From assembly GCA_963966185.1 (NCBI GenBank), contig CAWZYM010000109.1, forward strand, positions 955,280-1,019,279: a stretch of 64,000 nt of DNA, written 5' to 3'. The notes beneath the pieces were generated by a model that saw nothing but the letters and a program-made list of their open reading frames with translations, was not told the DNA's origin and ran no database searches. The position numbers and the translations under genes are program-made. Each line of letters begins with the position of its first letter. The stretch's first letter is position 1. This DNA comes from Rhabditoides inermis. Lineage: Eukaryota > Nematoda > Chromadorea > Rhabditida > Rhabditidae. Positions 28,322 through 40,826 of the stretch are shown piece by piece.

Positions 28322-30317
28322 AGATGATGTCGACACGACTTTCAACCTTACCAAATTACGTTTCACCAGCACTACATATCCACGAACAAATTTCATATAT
28401 AATATGCGGTTGTTATAATAAAAAAATCCAATTTTTAACCACACAACATACGCTTTACCACAACAACATATCCACGAATGCTTGTCAGCGGTAATCACAC
28501 GAGTTTTGAGTCTCTTAGCAAAATAACAACCCAGCAATAGAGTGAAAATACGATTCTGGATATATTTGATTTGAACCCAGCAAGCACCCACCAGGTCGCT
28601 CCGCTGCCGTGGTCGTCGTGGAGTGGGTGGAGTGCGCGCCGAGACTGCCCTGTCCCCCTCCCACTCCCATCTGCTCCCGCTGGTCCATCGACGAGGGGTG
28701 GTAGTGCGAGGCGGACATGGTCGACGTGGACATGAGTGGGTTGCTGCAAAGTGAGAACTGACTGAGCTCTCTATAGTTCTATGCTCGCAATAAGTTGCGC
28801 GCGGTGGGGTAGATCAGAGAAAGACGGAGAATCAGCTCTCGGCAATAGCGCGCAAAACAAGAGAGGCAGACGGTTATGGCACCGTGTTCCGAACTGCAAG
28901 CGAGGTATATCGAAAACTATCGCTCTGGCGCAATTAGTCTCTCAAATTGTCGAATTCACATGCTACGTTAAGAGGCATGTGGAAATGGTGAAACGGCAAC
29001 GGATCGTCGGACTCACTCGTTCCTGTCGGTGATGGCGATGAGGCAGGGCTGCGAGTGGCTCATCGACGGCGTCGAGCCGCTGAAAGCAAGCAGCATCTAG
29101 CACATCATTGTTTGTTTGTTTGTTGTTGTTATTAAAAATTAATAGATGGGTACAAATTAATAGATGGGTGCACAAGAGGGTACGATGGCAAAACGTATAA
29201 CAACAAGTCATCTCCTCTTCAGAACAGAGGGATCAGGCTGAGAACATTGAGAGGCACACATAGAGCCACAGAACACAGAACACAGAACACAGAACACAGA
29301 ACACAGAACACAGAACACAGAACACAAAACACAGAACATCTCCTCACCTCTTGCTGGACGACGCCGACGGATGCGCGCGTTTCTCGTACGCCGGCGTCTT
29401 CTGCTGCTGCTGCAAACACACACACGATTGTTGTTTGTTTATCAGTGGGCGATCAAGTAGCACACGCCACTGAGGACATTGAAACGGTGTTCTTTTGAAT
29501 TGGAGAGAGATTTCCGTGTATCTATTGCGGATCGTGAGCGGATAGTGATAGTAACTACTGTGTGAAACGTATTGTGAACGTTAAGAGAACAAATAATCAA
29601 TAAATCGCTACGCATACCTGCTGCATGACCTGGCTCTGGTACTTGTCGAGCATCGCCTTCAGCTTCATGTCGTTCGAAAGCGGCGGTGGCGGGGCGGCGG
29701 CATCATCCTCTGGAAGGGAGGAGGGGTGAGTGAGTCTAGAGCAGTCTGGTCTCATCACGCTAATACGGAATGTCGACGGAATAAGGCTGGATAAGCAAGC
29801 AAGTGAGCGAGTGTCCGAGCGATATAACAAATTTTCTTTAAAAAGTACTTGCGTAGAGAGATGAACTTTGTCTTAACCCAATGCAGCAAAAGCACATGCA
29901 TAAAACGTTTACAAATACTAGCACAAACCTGCGCCTCTCTCTTCTTTTTTCTTTGTCTCTTCTCTTTCCTTTTTTTAATTAAATTCTTTCTCTCCATTTG
30001 TTCCGTTGTGGTCGATTGTTAGCAACAAAAACAAGACAGTTCCGTATGCGCAGGTTTGTGTTAGTATTTGTAAACGTTTTATGCATGTGCTTTTGCTGCA
30101 TTGGGTTAAGACAAAGTTCATCTCTCTACGCAAGTACTTTTTAAAGAAAATATATGTGCTTTTGTTAAATTTCATAGAAATTTAAGAAAAAAGCTGAATT
30201 ATAACTATTTATCTGAATAATATCTAAACTATAATCTACTTATCTATCTCCCTCCTTCTGTTCTCTCCATCTGTTCTCTCTCACTGTTCTTTTTATCTTT
30301 CTTTACTCTCTCTTTCA

Positions 30318-30365
<48 letters not shown>

Positions 30366-31589
30366 CATCTCTCCATTTCTCCCTGCCCTTCTTCCTGTAT
30401 ATCTGCCAGTCTTTTTCTATCTCTGCTCTCTGCTCTTCTCTCACTTCTTCCTCTAATGCACCACAGTCCACAACGTATTCACGGATCGCCGTTACGTTTC
30501 ACAAAACGTTTTTGTTAACATATTGTCTCATTACCAGTCGGTGTCGCGCCTACTGCGCTCTTCCTCCTGGTCATAGTTGGTGAGGTCAAAACAATGCAAA
30601 CCCGGCGCGCATTAGACGCTGGCGGCGGCGGGGCGGACTACACGCAAAGTGCAAGTTGGGAAAAGTCGGTGACGGGAAGGAAGGAAGGAAGGACACGAAA
30701 CACGCTGGCCTTTCGCCTAGTGCGAGCGCGAGATCGCGCATAACTTCTTTCACAGATGAGATACAAAGATGCCACCGACCAGTGATCTGGCCTACGGAAC
30801 AGTGCGAATCTAACTAGCATGAATTGCATGAGTTCCCATTATTGCTAACATGACCTTTGGATATCGCTTCTTGAGAATTCTGGCGCTAGCCCTATCCTAA
30901 GCCAAAAGAGAGGGCGCTGCGCGCCCTCTCTAATGGCTGATTGATTGAATGTTCGAGATATTGTTGAAAGTGAAAGCACGAATGAACCTGTATCGTGATC
31001 ACTTAAAGGGAGTGTACACTCTGAATTTCGAAGTTGAGTTGGCACCGGGATGTGAAAATATGTTGAAAATGATGTACTTTTGTCAATGCAACTATGTGTC
31101 GGAGATACCTATAAGTCGGTGAAAAATTCTGTTGAACATTGAAAATTGGCACCAATTGGCACCAATTTCTGCATTTTAATACTCTTTGCGGTCAATTTTC
31201 GCCAACTTGCAGACATTTTCAGCAAGTAGTTGTATTGACAAAACTGAGTCGTTTTCAACATATTTTCACATCCCGGTGCTAACTCAACTTCGGAATTCAG
31301 AGTGTACACTCCCTTTAACATCCCCTATTTTGCATATTCTCAAATCCACTGACCGGCGTTGTGGAGGGAGTGGGTAGAGTGCGCCTCGTGCCACAGCGAC
31401 TGCAGCATACGCCCGCCGCCCTCGATGTTCCTGCAAACGTATCCGGTGTAAAACGTATTGGTGAAACGTATCGGTAAAACGTACGCAGATAGACAAGACC
31501 CTACCTCTCAAAGTTGGCGTCAAAGTGCATGGGCGAGACGGCGTTGACACGGCGCGCGTCGCTCACCTGCGAGGAGATTATCACCTATC

Positions 31590-31630
<41 letters not shown>

Positions 31631-31699
31631 TCACCTCGGCCGACCGACCGCGTTGCCACTGTTGCTGCTGTTGCTGTTCCATCAGCAGCGAGAACGCAT
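23889..31699 (-). CDS. Angiomotin (motin) family coiled-coil protein
   Basis: About 20 small exons on the minus strand, from 31635-31699 (MEQQQQQQWQRG) down to the stop at 23889-23891. Order: Gln/Ser/Thr/Pro-rich N-terminal part (to about 28590), then coiled coils. Exons near 28275-27680 (SLREENLHLKQQIEQLSAKA; LEYEQLMRERERHEQMEKAV) parallel the motin LSDENRNLRQELE / AYENLVK...REALEKAM region. Later exons (LDEQRTHI, MLEKALACAQDRLHRKDK, MAAKDERILQLERASMELE) match the DQRRHI / EKEERILALEADM segments. The C-terminus ends GGNVWNV, a hydrophobic end suited to PDZ binding, as motins have. In vertebrates motins scaffold tight-junction proteins and restrain YAP. No LPTY/PPxY site is recognised in the exons found. 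The true start exon may lie upstream of 31700: ATG at 31682 is in frame, but the exon begins like an internal one. Several introns contain mobile elements. Confidence 0.65.
24112..24175 (+). repeat. tRNA-like B-box fragment in a motin intron
   Basis: GGCGGAATGTCCCGGGTTCGATTCC resembles the T-arm and B-box of a tRNA (key core GGTTCGATTCC). A matching A-box and acceptor stem are not evident. Probably a SINE or tRNA pseudogene fragment. Confidence 0.3.
27850..27945 (+). repeat. Dispersed repeat R2, copy 2 (in a motin intron)
   Basis: CAATCATTTATCCAGAACAC then CTATATCCTGAC; matches 21515-21595. Confidence 0.55.
29267..29338 (+). repeat. Tandem (AGAACAC) heptamer array
   Basis: About ten 7-bp units, nearly perfect, in a motin intron. 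One unit reads AAAACAC. Confidence 0.9.
29831..30151. mobile_element. 321-bp hairpin element with ~104-bp arms
   Basis: The left arm 29831-29934 (starts ATTTTCTTTAAAAAGTACTT) and right arm 30048-30151 are almost perfect reverse complements, with a 113-bp loop containing AAGAAGAGA/TTTTTC-rich sequence. It lies in a large motin intron. Non-autonomous fold-back element or source of a long hairpin RNA. Confidence 0.8.
30907..30931. other. Short GC-rich hairpin
   Basis: AGAGAGGGCGC (30907-30917), loop TGC, then GCGCCCTCTCT: an 11-bp perfect stem in the motin intron. Confidence 0.6.
31003..31318. mobile_element. 316-bp palindromic MITE with TTAA ends
   Basis: The ends read TTAA|AGGGAGTGTACACTC and GAGTGTACACTCCCT|TTAA. 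Arms of about 95 bp match with few differences (shared CACCGGGATGTGAAAATATG), and inner sequence carries duplicated GGCACCAATT. TTAA flanks are typical of TTAA-targeting DNA transposons such as the piggyBac or Kolobok superfamilies. No coding sequence. Located in a motin intron. Confidence 0.75.
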
Positions 31700-32166
31700 C
31701 TGCAAGGTAAACAGAGAATGACAACAACACAAACAACAACAACAACAACAACAACCGAGAACCAATCAATTATTCCGCCTAAAACTACATAATATAACAC
31801 GATCGCGCGGGCGAGTGAGAGGAATGCGCAACTGATCGTATCAGGCGGGTGTGGTGAGAGTCAGGGGGGGGGGGGTGGTGGTTGATCGATCGATATTCGC
31901 GAGTTGGGTTGTTCGGCCCCCGCCGGCCGGCCGCTGTGGTATTACGCCGCGCGCGCATCTTAGGAATGCGAGTGAGTGGGGCATGAATGATAAGGGAGGA
32001 GTGTTTCAGAGTGAGTGATAAAAAAAGTGATTGTTGATGAACCATGACATCATAATCTAATCATAATGTGAACAAGTTAAAAGAAGAGTATCATTTCACG
32101 TTCCGCAATTTGGTGCAAAGTGCGCAATTTATCACTATCGCTTTTACTTAGTAATCCTAAGGGGTG

Positions 32167-32804
32167 TCCTGGAAAATTCATCACTTCATCACTTCATCAC
32201 TTCATCACATGTGATGAAGTGATGAAGTGATGAAGTGATGAAGTGATGAAGTGATGAAGTGATGAAGTGATGAAATTTCAATTTTTTTTTTTAATTTGTA
32301 AAAAGTACTTTGTAACTTGTTGTTTGTAAACTTTTTATCGTGTTTCACTTGTTTTAGCTTTTCTCTATAGCGATAACCACAACGACGTGGAAAGCGACAT
32401 GGCAGAAGCGGAAGATATCTTGTCAATTTACATAAAAGAGAAAGAGGACGATGTTCCTGGGAAGTTGGGAAGTTTTTTTCTTTCTATTTCATGTTCCTCA
32501 TCCTCATCCGTGTTAGAGGGACGCACACGCGCCGGACACAAGCAAACCCTTATCCACCAACGTAACCTGACGTCGTCAATACGTCGTCATTTTTCGTTGG
32601 TATGGCAAGGGCTCAGTTGGTACAAAACGATATTGTTGTAGCATTCTACAATAGCACATCATCATTTTCATCCTACAAGTTTTCAAGTATGGAAAAAAAA
32701 GAAAATTGAAACTTCATCACTTCATCACTTCATCACTTCATCACTTCATCACTTCATCACATGTGATGAAGTGATGAAGTGATGAAGTGATGAATTTTCC
32801 AGGA
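32167..32804. mobile_element. ~638-bp element with compound palindromic ends of GATGAAGT octamers
   Basis: Both ends are TCCTGGAAAATTCATCACTT in inverted orientation. Each terminal region (32167-32275; 32700-32804) is itself a palindrome: tandem TTCATCAC units, ACATGT at the centre, then tandem GTGATGAA units. The interior has an A/T-rich border and an open frame with MAEAEDILSIYIKEKEDDVP (from about 32399) that is not recognised. It appears inserted in the 42-bp minisatellite, since TAATCCTAAGGG lies just left of it and the array continues at its right. Confidence 0.75.
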
Positions 32805-32805
32805 T

Positions 32806-33280
32806 GCCTCCTAAGGGAACGAAGTGGATCAAACTATTTTCCTATCGTAATCCTAAGGGAACGAAGTAGATCAAATTATTCTCCCACCGTAATCCTAAGG
32901 AAACGAAGCAGATCAAACTATTCTGCTATCGTAATCCTAAGGGAACGAAGCAGATCAAACTATTCTGCTATCGTAATCCTAAGGGAACGGAGCAGATCAA
33001 ACTATTATGCTATCGTAATCCTAAGAGAACGAAACAGATCAAACTATTCTTCTATCGTAATCCTAAGGGAACGAAGCAGATCAAACTATTCTGCTATAAT
33101 TCTAAGGGAACAAAATGTGTCAAATTATTCTCCCACCGTAATCCTAAGGGAACGAAGCAGATCAAACTATTCTTCTATCGTAATCCTAAGGGAACGAAGC
33201 AGATCAAACTATTCTGCTATAATTCTAAGGGAACAAAATGTGTCAATTTATTCTCCAACCGTAATCCTAAGGTGACGAAA
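32806..33280 (+). repeat. 42-bp minisatellite (~11 units)
   Basis: Units start CCTAAGGGAACGAAGCAGAT and end TATCGTAAT. Unit length 42 bp keeps one frame open (162 codons, repeat motif ILRERSRSNYSAIV), but codon choice and context give no sign of a gene. Shorter 39-bp variants with AACAAAATGTGTC alternate at the right, forming a higher-order pair that occurs twice. Confidence 0.85.
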
Positions 33281-33608
33281 TCAGGGCTAATTGTTATATT
33301 GAACATCTGAGTGAGATAGCGCAGCTTATCAAAAAAATTCAAGTAAATTTAAAATACACACACGAACGCAATCAAAACGAATAAATATGATTTATCTCAC
33401 AACTCAACAAATTAAATAAGCGCAAACTCAATGATCACATCACACAGACAATAGTCGAGAACCGGAACGAACGTATACAGGATAGGATAGTCATTAAAAA
33501 GAGAGAAAAGAAAAGTGAAACCCGCGTGGCGAGAGACTGTGTACAACTAAGTAGACATGCAAATAGATACATCTGTATAAAATCGATATCGATAAATACC
33601 GATCGATA

Positions 33609-34407
33609 TTACAGGTCGAAGCGCATATCGTCGGTGACCAGCTGATCGGGCTTGTAGCTCACTGCGGAATTGGAGCTCGAATCCGAGAGCGGATTGGTAA
33701 ACGAGTCGCATTGCCGCATCGCCATGATCTGAAATCAATCGATAAAACAATCAATAACTATTGATTACGGTGATACACTCTCAATCCCTGTTAGATGAAG
33801 ATCTCAACATAAATAGTTACTGGTTGAGATGAGCCACTCTCAGTTACAGCAAGCACGTTACACAGAGTTAGTTAGACGTCATAGCGGAAACTCACGCGTT
33901 CGATTCACAGACATTCACATAGCCATGCTCCTAGCGTCTTTCTTCAATTACATATATCATAATATGGTCGATGGGTTCATTCAAAGCATGCGTATTTCGG
34001 ATCCTCGTATATCATTTCGACACCGACATATCCTCCTCCTGTACACTGAAACGCGGTGAGCACACCGGGTGAGTGCGACAGCGAAAGAGGAGGAGGGAGG
34101 AGGGGACAGAGAAACGAGGAGACGTCATTGCACACATTCAGTTTTTGGAGCGGACAGTCTCGTCGAACTACTCCCGAAATGCTTTTCCAACACTTTAAAA
34201 CCGACGAGAATAACCACTCCTTTGAAAAAATGAACTGCGCGATGGGCAATGACACCTCCCCAATCTAAGGGACCACCACGCACCGCCATTTGTCTCTCCG
34301 ACGTGAACAGCCTGGCCAGGGGGAGCAGCGCCTTGGGCATAGTCTGCATCAGCGACGGGGTGATGTGCGTGAGCAGCGGCTTCATGAAGCTGCAATGCGT
34401 ACATCAA

Positions 34408-34455
<48 letters not shown>

Positions 34456-34998
34456 CCCACTTGGCGTCAAAGTTGTACCACTTCCTCGGCAGGAACGCCT
34501 TGTCCCACGGATTCATTCCCGCCTCGATCTGCACCCGCTCCGGCAGGTCGTCCATCTCGCTCTGCAACTAATCGATAAGTGATCGATATTTAATCAATAA
34601 TCGATCAATACCCACTTCGCTCGGCAGCGTGATCTCCGCGTTGTTGTTGTCGCGCCGGCTGTCGCGATCGTCGTTTGCCGCCGAGCCGTACCTAGGAGAG
34701 TTCTCTCAATCTCTCTCTCCTCTCTCAGACCACCCACGTCGCACCACTCACTTGATGCCGAGCCGCTCGATCATCCACGATGTGAGCCCGCCATTGAAGA
34801 ACACTGTGAGCATGACGATGGCGGCGGTAGTGGAGCAGATCACCTAGAGGAGAAGAACAGCCTTCACCCACTCCAGATATGAAAGAATACCTGTCGATTC
34901 TCGGTCGCCGTGTTCCGATCCGCCAGTGCGAACGCCATCGCACCACGCAGACCTGGAGGGGCTCTCCGTTCGTCTCTCTCTCTCTCCCTCCCTCACCC

Positions 34999-35033
<35 letters not shown>

Positions 35034-36353
35034 CTCTCACCTGAAAACACGATCATGTGCTGGTAATTCTTGGGGATCCTCGGTTTCCGGCGGATGTTGA
35101 TCAACTCGCATAGCGGATACACGAACAGTGCCCGAGCCAACACGATAGAAATCTGAAAATCGTAGTATTCTTCCATATTACCATCAAAGCGTGTGTTACT
35201 GGTAGTTCTTCAAAGCGTCCAAAGTCAAAATGTTATGCGTTCCGCCAAAAAAAAAACAGAAAGAAAGAAGGAGATGGGGAGGTAGGGAAGGAAATGAAGG
35301 AAGGGGGAGAGAGAGAAGAGAGAGAGAGAGATAGACAAAGAGAAAGAGAAAGAGAAAGAGAAAGAGAGAGAGAGCGAGAGAAAGAGAGCGAGAGAGAGAG
35401 AGAGAGAGAGAGGAGGGAGGAAGTCAGAGTAACATACAGTAACCCACCACTGCAAAGAACAGGAAGAAGATGTTCCACTTCTGGTTGTTGGACACAAACA
35501 CCGAGACGCCAATGTAGCAGAAGATGAACGACTCGGTGAGAAACGAGACCATCTGCAAGGGAATTAAGGGTCTCTCTCCTCTCTCTCCCTCCCTCTCTCC
35601 CCTCTCCCCTCTCCCCCTCTCCCTCTCTCCCTCTCTCCCTCGCACCTGCACAAACTGCTTGGTGTTGTTCTGCGACTCGTCGGAGAGGTTGTTGTAGGTA
35701 TAGTGCGCCTGGCAGATACCGCAGAACAAGACAGCCACGATGCCTGGAGAAAGTTATTTTCATAAGTTCTCCTCGCCTATCCTCATCTAACATCACACAA
35801 ACTAAGAGGACATCGCACTATCTGCAAACTAGAATAGAATCAGGAGTAGAGGGGCTCGTCTTTCTCTCCAACATCCTATTCCACTCCAACATCACACTGT
35901 CCAATCCATACCAATTATAGGAAAACGGGTACAAAAATGTACACTTTCTGAGGATTTTTCTATGAGCAACATCCAGCAAAAGTCGAGTGTGGAATGCGCA
36001 CCTGTCAACTCGACGACCTCGGCCAGTAGGAATGACGCGTAGCTGATCAACAGAAACAGAGCAGACTCGAGCAGAGGGTGCTCCTGGATAGCTGCAAGGG
36101 ACCATATCCAATCCAACATCAGCTCGAATACGGTGCTCTAATCGTCTGACTCTCTTGTTTTGAACACTCACCGGTCATCTTCGTCGCCAGGGCGTTGGCG
36201 CAGCCGATCACACTGCCCAGTAGGAGAGAGGCTGGAAAGTGGCGGTCAGTCTTTTCAAAACACTTCCGAATGTTTTGCCATCACTTCGAAATACATCGGA
36301 AAAAGTTCTGATGCCACTAACCGCATCTGTCTGTTCACAACTCCCTCTCTCTC

Positions 36354-36390
<37 letters not shown>

Positions 36391-38131
36391 CACTCACCAA
36401 AGAACACGTAGGCAAAGTTGAACCCGGCCATCAACAGTGCGTGCAGGTCGAACGCCGCGTCGGAGGCCATCGAGAACGAGTCGATGGTGCTGGAAGGAGA
36501 GGGGTGAGGAAGGAGAGAGAGGGAGAGAGAGAGAGAGAGGGGGGGGGAGAAAGAGAGATCGAAGAAGGGCTGCATATAGAGAAAGGAAAAGAAACTGGAA
36601 GATCATAGGAAGATCACGACTCACTTGGACAGTACGATAGCCACCGCGTCATTCATGGCGCTCTCTCCGAACACGATCGCGAACAGATCCGCTTCCACGT
36701 TCATCTCCGAAAACACAGCCAGCACGGTCACTGAAGGATAGGGTGAGTAAAACACAAAACACAATATAATAGCAAGGGCTCAGAAAAAGGCAAAACTGTG
36801 AGACGCGGGACGACACGTTAGTTCCCAGATGAACATGCGTGCAGACAATCCCGGTCAGTCGATTTCGCACGATTATCCAAGCAAGGGCTCACTTATCGAG
36901 CCGAAACGTGATCATTCGTGCATTGCGCCGCCAAGCGGACTCGAACCCCCGATCCTCGGCGCGCCGACCGCGCTCGCTAACCACTACACCACCGATCACA
37001 GTTGAGAGAGAGGCGCGCGCATAGACCAAGAGAGTGAACGAATCATCGCATGCAAAATTGTATCAGTCGATAAATCAATAACCCACCCGGATCGGTGGCC
37101 GAAATGAGAGCGCCAAAGAAGAGGAGCTCCTGGAGCGAGAAGCCCATGTTGAAGACGCGCGTGAGAACGAACATGAGGATTCTGAAATAGAAGTAAACAG
37201 AAATAAACAAAGTCAACAAACAAATAAACAACTCACCCTGTGACGACGCATGAGACGGTGGTTCCCACAAAGACGAACGCGAGAATCGTGCCGATATTGC
37301 GGAAGAAGTGGCGCTGCAAAGAATCGTCGATAAAATATTGCAATGTGATGTCTGAATTGAAAAAAAAAGACTTCCGGTTTCCGTGATAAAGAACGATTCA
37401 AACACAGTAGAAAAGAGACAGGAGAGAGAGGGGAGGGAGAGAGGGAGAGAAGGGGAGGAAGAGAGAGGGAGGAAGAGAGAGGGAGGAAGAGAGAGGGAGA
37501 GAGAGATCCTTACCTTCTTGAGACTGTATCCGGCATTGAATATGATCGGCGGGAGGAGGATGTTGAAGAACATCTCCGGTGAGAAACCGCTCTGAAACGA
37601 ATATATCTTCCTTCTCTCTCTCTTCTCTCTCTCTCTCCCCCCACCTTCTGCTCGATCTTCTTCTCGCCCTTGCTGCCTCTACTTCCGGCGTTGAACCCCT
37701 CTATCAGCTCGTATGTGAACGACACCGGCTTACTCGTCCTGTCCTCGCGCACCTCCAATCTGCAAGAGTACAGTAAACCAGAGCTATTACCGTATACTCC
37801 CACAGAGCAGTCCTTTTAGAACTACCGTACAAATACGTAGTAGTCAATTTAAACTACCCTACTTGGCAGCCCGTGTAATACCGTAAGCCTTTGAAACTAC
37901 CGTACCCCTCTACCGTACCTGAGGTAGTCGGGCGGCTCGGTGAGGGTGGTGTGATTGCGGGTGACCACATCGAAAGTCTGCGACTCGAGCAGTCCGATGT
38001 TGAAGTAGCGGAACACAAAGCCGATGAGCAGACCTGGAATACGGTGGGTGAGAATGGATTACGGTAGATGCAACACTCACCGTACACCAGCGTGAGTCCC
38101 GTCTCGTGGACGAAGCGGAATCTGGAGTAGA

Positions 38132-38179
<48 letters not shown>

Positions 38180-38845
38180 TCCACTAGGCACCTGTAGTGC
38201 TTGAACAGCCACGTCGTCAGAACGATCACTCCGAGAACAACGATGTAGGTGAGTAGGATAGTCGTGTCCAGACGATGAAGGTTTTCTGCGCGCTGAAAGA
38301 GAATCTCTCTCTCTCTCTCCCTCTCTCCCCCTCTTAGACTGTGGACAAGTACCAAAAAGAAGCTTGCGAGTTATAACCAGCATTACCCGCTCGGCGCTGA
38401 GACCTAGTGAGACGTGGTGGTGCATCGGCAAAAAGAGAGGAAGGGCAAACCGACCGTCGCCCAACCACAGAGCGGGTCGAAATGATCAAATGACTAACAC
38501 GCCGCTGTTTTCGTGCAATACTGTTCCCGGCAATAAAGGGGAAGGCGATCAATGGAAGCACCGAACTGTTGTCGAGTCACAATACAAACGCCCCATATTT
38601 CTCTTTTTTGAAGATCGACCGTCTCGATTATGGTTTTATGCATGCGCGCGCACTTGTACACGTGGAATATTTAATACGTCTGTTCATATCTTTGCTTCGT
38701 CTCAGAAATGAATCACACATACCTCACTAATTTCGTATTTCGATGTACTCTCATCTGTCGCAATCTGTTATTGTCCGTTGCCGTCGCAATCCCGAATTTT
38801 CATAACGTGCCATGCCATAACTCGCGCGAGCACCTCTCTCTCTCT

Positions 38846-38900
<55 letters not shown>

Positions 38901-39152
38901 ATGAATGTATTACCGCCGTGAACTGAATCAGTGAATCACCGCTCTCTTCGGTCCAGCTGCGCACACAAAGAAAATCAAAATGTGTCGAAGCATTTCACAC
39001 TCTCGATTACATGTCCCGCTAACGAAGATAAGAAGCTATCATGAACCGCGACCAATCAATTCATCCTGCAATTCCATTTTGCACTCACTATTCATCTATC
39101 TATCTCTTTCTTTCTCTTATTCCCCCTCTTCCCCCACCCTCTCTCTCTCTCT

Positions 39153-39199
<47 letters not shown>

Positions 39200-39410
39200 C
39201 CTCCCTCCCACCCATCAATCGCGCAACAACCGCGCAAGAAAAAAAACCACGCCTACGAAAATCACAGAAATCAACAAAGATAAGCACAAAGAAGGCGCAC
39301 TGACTGACCCTCTCGGCGGCCGCCTCCAGACTGCCCATGTCCTTGCCGCACTCGACGACGACGACCAGCACAACCGCCAGCCAGGCGAGTCGCGCCGCTG
39401 CTCCGCCCAT
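33609..39410 (-). CDS. SLC9A6: Endosomal Na+(K+)/H+ exchanger, NHE6/7/9 type
   Basis: Multi-pass CPA1 antiporter that exchanges luminal H+ for cytosolic Na+/K+ in endosomes or Golgi. About 22 exons. The start exon (39309-39410) begins [20 protein letters not shown], a signal-peptide-like segment; a CAG acceptor lies 39 nt upstream. Then: TTWLFKHYR and [14 protein letters not shown] (38.1-38.3 kb), [20 protein letters not shown] (37515-37594), [10 protein letters not shown] (about 37087), [14 protein letters not shown] with the ND ion-binding pair (about 36640-36700), [18 protein letters not shown] (about 35650-35740), [13 protein letters not shown] (about 34892-34953), [18 protein letters not shown]. 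The HYTYNNLS and NFD..KPLLTH motifs separate the intracellular NHE6/7/9 group from plasma-membrane NHEs. The final exon 33609-33726 ends [10 protein letters not shown]. An alternative terminal exon near 34000-34050 is possible. The catalytic residues look intact. Confidence 0.9.
36905..36997 (-). repeat. tRNA-derived SINE-like segment in an NHE intron
   Basis: On the minus strand: A-box region GTGTAGTGGTTAGCGAG and B-box GGTTCGAGTCC about 45 bp on, spacing right for a type-2 Pol III promoter. T-stem pairing is imperfect and a clean anticodon arm is missing, so it is not a functional tRNA. It shares TAGTGGTTAGCGAG with 63660-63680. Confidence 0.5.
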
Positions 39411-40826
39411 ACCTCTCTGTCTTTCTCTGTCTCTGCTCTCTCCGCTCTCGCACCTGAAATACATACTTTATCAGCTCACGCACTATTCACGAAACGCGAG
39501 CTGGCCACTGATGCTCCCAAAATATCATAAACATCCGTTTCGCAATACTGGTCACCTGCTTCATCGCTGGTGATCATGCGTTTGCAAAAGCGGTTGTTTT
39601 GTGCAGGTTCCATGAATTTATGATTTTTCTCCCTTTCCATGTCGAGTCAAAACATACTCACAGACAGACAGATTCCCAAAACATCAACCGTCACATCATA
39701 ACAACCGTTCGCCATTCCCCTCACCTCACTATCGCTCACTGTCACCGTAGCAATCGATCCTCATCACCACTCACCACTCACTCACTCAACTTTCACGATT
39801 CCAAATTCTCCCTCGCCTCACTCATCTCAACAACAACAATGAGGGCAGCCCCACAACCCACCCGCAAAATATCGATCGCCCAACACAATCACCATTCACA
39901 TCATAAACCATCAACAGCACATGAAACATAATACAAATAAACAGATTATAGAATACCAATGTGACGGCGATACAATAATAGAACAGCTGACCGAGAGTGG
40001 GCGGGGCTTGGCCAGCCAATGCGATCGATAGTGAGAAGGGAAGGAGAGAGTGCGTCCGGCGGAAGAGACGACGACTAGCAACGCACACTTTTTGGTCTCC
40101 CTTCAAATAATTGTCTCTCTAACTTTGCTATAGATCTTGATGGCGTGTCTGTATTAATAGCGTCAAGGTTGTTCACGATTTCCCCATCTCAGATCTCAGA
40201 ACATCATAACATATGGCTCACTAGATGATATATTTATTAGAACAATCAATAGTAGGCATACAAATCACAACAGAGAACAACAATAGACCTTCCCACTGTG
40301 TCAAGAGATGGACTTTACGTCCTTACAACACGATCCAAAGAGAGAACACGGAACACCATACACAAACAATCGTCGATACACACAAAAACCGAATACACAC
40401 AAAATTGTTTTGAGTTTTCTCCTTTTTTAAAAGCTATCTCATCATTGTATTTATAAAAGTCACTGTGACAGAGAGGAGCACTTGGAAAGAGAGGATGAAA
40501 CTGTGGGAAGGGACAAGGTGCTATCTGGATCTAGGGGGTAGACGAATGTTTCATGATTCAACTAATGGAGACGGTAGCTATGTGGACGAGCAAATGAGCA
40601 AGAACGGACAGCGGTCCGAGTAAAACACCAGTAAAGTGAGAGGCGCACGGCCTTCCGAGAGAGACAATCATACTACTCTTCTCATTCACACACACAATAT
40701 TACATACAGGAACAGCACTCACACTGCCGCCGCGCGCCAAATGGATAGGGAAGAAAGGGATAACTACGACTAGCACCGGACATGCATACATCAGCTCGCG
40801 AGGGACGGACAGAGAAGACTGGCCAG
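39411..40826. other. Intergenic between BET and NHE genes
   Basis: No exon seen. It contains the NHE upstream region and the BET 3' flank (AATAAA on the minus strand near 40236-40245). Sequence is rich in CAA/TCA simple motifs. Confidence 0.5.

Noticed and set aside
32787..33275. 162-codon frame with ILRERSRSNYSAIV repeats
   Set aside because: Explained by a 42-bp minisatellite; no start context, splice sites or codon bias.
33870..33912. Possible tRNA-like segment with CGTTCGATTC
   Set aside because: B-box alone without other tRNA structure.
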